This document shows positions 5,513-8,035 of a DNA stretch of 8,035 nucleotides, piece by piece. The first letter of the stretch is position 1. Each line of letters begins with the position of its first letter. This DNA comes from Elusimicrobiota bacterium (lineage in GTDB: Bacteria; Elusimicrobiota; Elusimicrobia; UBA1565; UBA9628). The translations under genes and the position numbers were made by a program. The notes under the pieces are model-generated. The model worked only from the letters and a program-made list of their open reading frames with translations, was not told the origin of the DNA and made no database searches. The stretch is taken from NCBI GenBank assembly GCA_023700845.1, contig JAMPYD010000070.1, positions 1 through 8,035 on the forward strand, written 5' to 3'.

Positions 5513-7309
5513 TCAGCGCCGGGCCTCGAGCTCGTTCCAGCGCTGAAACAGGGCCTCGACGCGCTGGCGCGCCTCGTCGAGGCGCACCTGGCGCTTGATC
5601 AGCTCGGGGGCGTCGGTCGCGATCGCCGGGTCCTCGAGCGCCGCGCGCGCCAGGGCGGCCTCGTTCTCCGCGGCCTTGATCGACGCCTCCATCCTCAGGA
5701 GCTCCTTCGCCTCCTTCGCGTCGAGCCCGCGCTTCTCGGGCGCCGGGGCCGCGGCGACCGGATGCATGGCGCCGAGCGAGTCGCTTTCCTCGCGCGCGTT
5801 TTCCCACTGGGAGAGGTCGGCGTAGAAGCCCGCGTGGCCCTTGCCGTCGAGCGCGAGGAGGCGCTGGCTGACGCGCTCGAGCAGATAGCGGTCGTGCGTG
5901 ACGAGGACGAGCGCGCCCGGGAACTCCATCATGCTGTTCTCGAGGACCTCGAGCGACTGCAGGTCGAGGTCGTTGGTGGGCTCGTCGAGCAGGAGGATGT
6001 CGGCGGGACGCAGCATGAGCCGCGCGATGAGCACGCGCGCCTGCTCGCCGCCCGACAGCCTGCTCATCGGGTACTCGAGCTGCTCCGCGCGGAACAGGAA
6101 GCGCTCCGCCCAGCCGTAGACGTGGATGCGCGAGCCCTTGAACTCCACGTGCTCGCCGGCCTCGCACAGGGAGCGCTTGAGCGTCTTCGTCATGTCGAGC
6201 TGCTCGCGGTGCTGGTCGAAGGTGACGACCTTCAGGTCGTCGGCGCGCTTCATCGTCCCCTTGTCGGGCGCGAGCGTGCCGGCGATCATCTTGAGCAGGG
6301 TGGACTTCCCGGAGCCGTTCTCGCCGAGCAGGCCCAGCTTGTCTCCGGGGCTCAGCATCAGGTCGAGGGGCCCGAACAGCTTCCGGCCGCCCATGGACTT
6401 CTCGACGCCGATCGCGCGCACGAGGGACTTGCTCTGGCGCTCGGTGGCGTCGAAGTCGATCTGCGTGGCGCGGGTCTGCGCGTTGCGGTATTTGAGCTCG
6501 GCGAGGTCGGAGATCATCTCGCCGGCGCGGTCGATGCGGGCCTGCTGCTTCGTCGTGCGCGCCTTGGGCCCCTTGCGCAGCCAGGCGATCTCGCCCTTGA
6601 CCGTGTTCTGCATCGTCTGCTGCAGGGTCTCCTGGTGGCTGAACAGCTCCTCCCGCTTCTCGAGGAAGTCGCTGTAGTTGCCCTGGCTCGAGAAGTGGCC
6701 GTCCTCGTAGCGTTTGTTGAGCTCGATGACGCGGTTGCACACGCGCTCGAGGAAGCTGCGGTCGTGGGTGATGGTCAGGAAGGCGAAGTCGAGGCCCGCC
6801 ATGAAGCGCTCCAGCCACAGCACGCCCTCGAGGTCGAGGTGGTTCGTGGGCTCGTCGAGCAGGAGCAGGTCGGGCTGGCGCAGTACCTGGGACAGGATCG
6901 CGAGGCGCTTGCGCCAGCCGCCGGAGAGCTTGTCGACGCGCTGGGCCGGGTCGGCGAAGCCGGACCGCTCCATGCCGTCCTCGACGCGCATGTCGATCTC
7001 CCAGTCCTCGAGATCCAGGCCCTGCAGGGAGCGGCTGAGCTCATCACGAACGGACCAATCCGCTCCCACGGCCTCGAAGCGGTCCTGCTGGGCCAGATAG
7101 CCGACGCGCAGGCCGCGGCGCGCCGCGATCTTCCCCTCGTCGGCGGATTCGAGGCCGGCCAGGATCTTCAGGAGCGTCGACTTCCCGGCCCCGTTCGGGC
7201 CGATCAGCCCCGCGCGCTCGCCCTCGAAGAGCCCGAACGACAGGCCCTCGAAGAGCGGGCGCACGCCGAAGCTCTTGGTGAGTTTTTGACAGCTGAGGAG
7301 GATCGCCAC
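5513..7309 (-). CDS. uup: ABC-F family ATPase, Uup type
   Basis: This 598-residue cytosolic protein has two fused ABC ATPase domains and no membrane segment, the ABC-F layout. Domain 1 has Walker A GPNGAGKST (37-45), signature LSGGWRKR (128-135) and Walker B LLLLDEPTNHLDL (148-160). Domain 2 has GENGSGKST (329-337), LSGGEQAR (418-425) and ILLLDEPTNDLDL (438-450). Both catalytic glutamates (E153, E443) are present. The linker includes IAWLRKGPKARTTKQQARI (241-259), characteristic of Uup-like members. A Pro/Ala spacer (about 517-527) precedes a charged C-terminal helical region (528-598), the coiled-coil domain that Uup uses for nucleic-acid binding. ABC-F proteins act on the ribosomal E site to relieve stalling or assist translation; Uup also affects transposon excision and ribosome assembly. 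The start is GTG at 7309, with domain 1 beginning at once after it. The GH75-like gene ends 54 bp upstream. Confidence 0.95.
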   Translation of the reverse strand: MAILLSCQKLTKSFGVRPLFEGLSFGLFEGERAGLIGPNGAGKSTLLKILAGLESADEGKIAARRGLRVGYLAQQDRFEAVGADWSVRDELSRSLQGLDLEDWEIDMRVEDGMERSGFADPAQRVDKLSGGWRKRLAILSQVLRQPDLLLLDEPTNHLDLEGVLWLERFMAGLDFAFLTITHDRSFLERVCNRVIELNKRYEDGHFSSQGNYSDFLEKREELFSHQETLQQTMQNTVKGEIAWLRKGPKARTTKQQARIDRAGEMISDLAELKYRNAQTRATQIDFDATERQSKSLVRAIGVEKSMGGRKLFGPLDLMLSPGDKLGLLGENGSGKSTLLKMIAGTLAPDKGTMKRADDLKVVTFDQHREQLDMTKTLKRSLCEAGEHVEFKGSRIHVYGWAERFLFRAEQLEYPMSRLSGGEQARVLIARLMLRPADILLLDEPTNDLDLQSLEVLENSMMEFPGALVLVTHDRYLLERVSQRLLALDGKGHAGFYADLSQWENAREESDSLGAMHPVAAAPAPEKRGLDAKEAKELLRMEASIKAAENEAALARAALEDPAIATDAPELIKRQVRLDEARQRVEALFQRWNELEARR

Positions 7310-7322
7310 GGGGAGGACGGGG

Positions 7323-7331
7323 AGTTTAGCA
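7323..7331 (-). promoter_or_regulatory. Possible extended -10 promoter element of the uup-like gene
   Basis: On the minus strand, TGC followed by TAAACT (7331-7323) fits the extended -10 pattern TGnTATAAT with 4 of 6 in the hexamer. No convincing -35 is seen at the right distance, as extended -10 promoters often allow. The predicted +1 is near 7316, about 7 nt before the GTG start, and the pyrimidine-rich leader has no Shine-Dalgarno. This is weaker than the other promoter calls. Confidence 0.4.
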
Positions 7332-7363
7332 TTTCCCGCCGGGAGGCCGCTTCCGCGCCTCGC

Positions 7364-8035
7364 CTATTTCAGCGCGGCGCCGGCCCGTTGGAACTCGGCG
7401 CCGACGAGGCTCTGGATCTCGGCGGCTGCGGTCGGCGCCGGGCGCTTGGCGGTCTTCGGGATGATCCAGTAGCGGACGCTCGCGCTCTGGATGCCGCCGC
7501 TCTTGGGATTGGGGTCGATGCCGACGGCCTGCGCCAGCGCGGGCGAGCCCTCGCCGAGGACGCCCCTCGGGCCGACGTCGCCGACGATCGCGTAATAGGT
7601 CTTGCCCCCGTAGGTCACCGCCGCGAAGTCGCCGAGGCCGACGTCCTTGTGGGCCTTCGAGAAGTCGCCGGGGATCACGATGAAGGGAACCTTGCGCGCG
7701 TCGAGGCTGACGCCGTTCGACTTCAGCGCGGTCTCCTTCTGGTAGGTCGCGTCCCCGTCGTGGCCGCCGCCCGGGCCGTCGCCGTCGATGGCCATCTTCG
7801 CGGTGAAGCCGACGATGGGAACCTTGTTTTTCGTGAGGAAGGTCGCCGTCTCGATGATCGCGGGCCCGCCCGGCGTGAGGCTGAATTTGCTGCCGCTGGG
7901 AACTCCGTCTCCGACCTCGGGCGTCCCCGTCATCGCGGCCGGGCCGCCGGGCCCCTCGCCCTCGCCGGCTCCGTTCGGGCCGAAGCTGCCGCCCGCGCCG
8001 GCCAAGCGTCCCCCGCCCGCCCCCGCTCCCGCGCC
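7364..8035 (-). CDS. GH75 chitosanase-like glycoside hydrolase, C-terminal part (5' end cut by window edge)
   Basis: The 223 visible residues resemble glycoside hydrolase family 75, secreted endo-chitosanases that cleave beta-1,4-glucosamine chains. Supporting segments (numbered from the window edge) are FTAKMAIDGDGP (77-88), a GGGHDGDATYQKET stretch, VPFIVIPGDF (116-125) and the core GGKTYYAIVGDVGPRGVLGEGS (143-164). In it D153 and E162 fit the family's catalytic Asp and Glu. The N-terminal 30 or so visible residues are Gly/Ala low-complexity sequence (GAGAGAGG...), probably a linker after a signal peptide or another domain beyond the edge. The frame is open to base 8035 with no ATG, and the TTG at 8005 falls inside this linker with no ribosome site, so I treat the gene as partial. 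The target could be chitosan or a related amino-sugar polymer. The family is a moderately confident pattern match; activity is inferred. Confidence 0.75.
   Translation of the reverse strand, partial: GAGAGAGGGRLAGAGGSFGPNGAGEGEGPGGPAAMTGTPEVGDGVPSGSKFSLTPGGPAIIETATFLTKNKVPIVGFTAKMAIDGDGPGGGHDGDATYQKETALKSNGVSLDARKVPFIVIPGDFSKAHKDVGLGDFAAVTYGGKTYYAIVGDVGPRGVLGEGSPALAQAVGIDPNPKSGGIQSASVRYWIIPKTAKRPAPTAAAEIQSLVGAEFQRAGAALK

Noticed and set aside
5505..6818. A 437-codon minus-strand frame inside the ABC-F gene
   Set aside because: It is an out-of-frame shadow of the ABC-F gene, whose own frame carries all Walker and signature motifs.
7334..7344. A small inverted repeat (TCCCG/CGGGA) between the GH75-like and uup-like genes
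   Set aside because: The loop would be a single base and no U tract follows, so a stable hairpin terminator cannot form.

Overview
The window is very GC-rich (about two thirds or more by eye) and densely coding, with eight genes and no intergenic gap above about 75 bp. The genes look chromosomal and bacterial. I see no mobile element, CRISPR array, tRNA or rRNA. The lineage cannot be fixed from the sequence. A lipoprotein signal, a GC-rich genome, start-proximal -10 boxes and slightly divergent AlaRS motifs suggest an under-sampled phylum. A GC-rich Elusimicrobiota-like genome is one guess, held at low confidence.

Left block (1-1188, minus strand): a two-gene operon of a dienelactone-hydrolase-family enzyme followed by an HI0933/BaiN-type flavoprotein. 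They are joined by a GTGA start/stop overlap, and the flavoprotein runs off the left edge. The 67-bp gap to alaS (1189-1255) holds two divergent sigma70-like promoters with overlapping -35 boxes. Between the -35 and -10 of the hydrolase promoter lies a perfect 18-bp palindrome that looks like a repressor operator.

Centre (1256-4116, plus strand): alaS, complete with catalytic, tRNA-recognition, editing and C-Ala regions, followed by an 87-residue protein of probable small beta-barrel fold. The small gene's Shine-Dalgarno overlaps the alaS stop codon.

Right block (4113-8035, minus strand), in order of transcription: the C-terminal part of a GH75 chitosanase-like protein running in from the right edge, a Uup-type ABC-F ATPase, an ankyrin-repeat lipoprotein, and a single-pass membrane protein of unknown function. 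The last of these converges on the small beta-barrel gene, and one CTAG tetranucleotide serves as the stop codon for both strands.

The most notable pattern is in the 5' ends. Five genes that appear to head transcripts have a -10-like hexamer (TATACT three times, TATAAT once, extended TGC-TAAACT once) so close to the start codon that the predicted RNA would begin at it or within about 7 nt of it, and none has a Shine-Dalgarno. The one clear Shine-Dalgarno belongs to an internal operon gene. This suggests leaderless or near-leaderless translation is common in this organism. I found no clear novel multi-gene system. The operator-controlled hydrolase/flavoprotein pair and the promoter architecture deserve the most attention.
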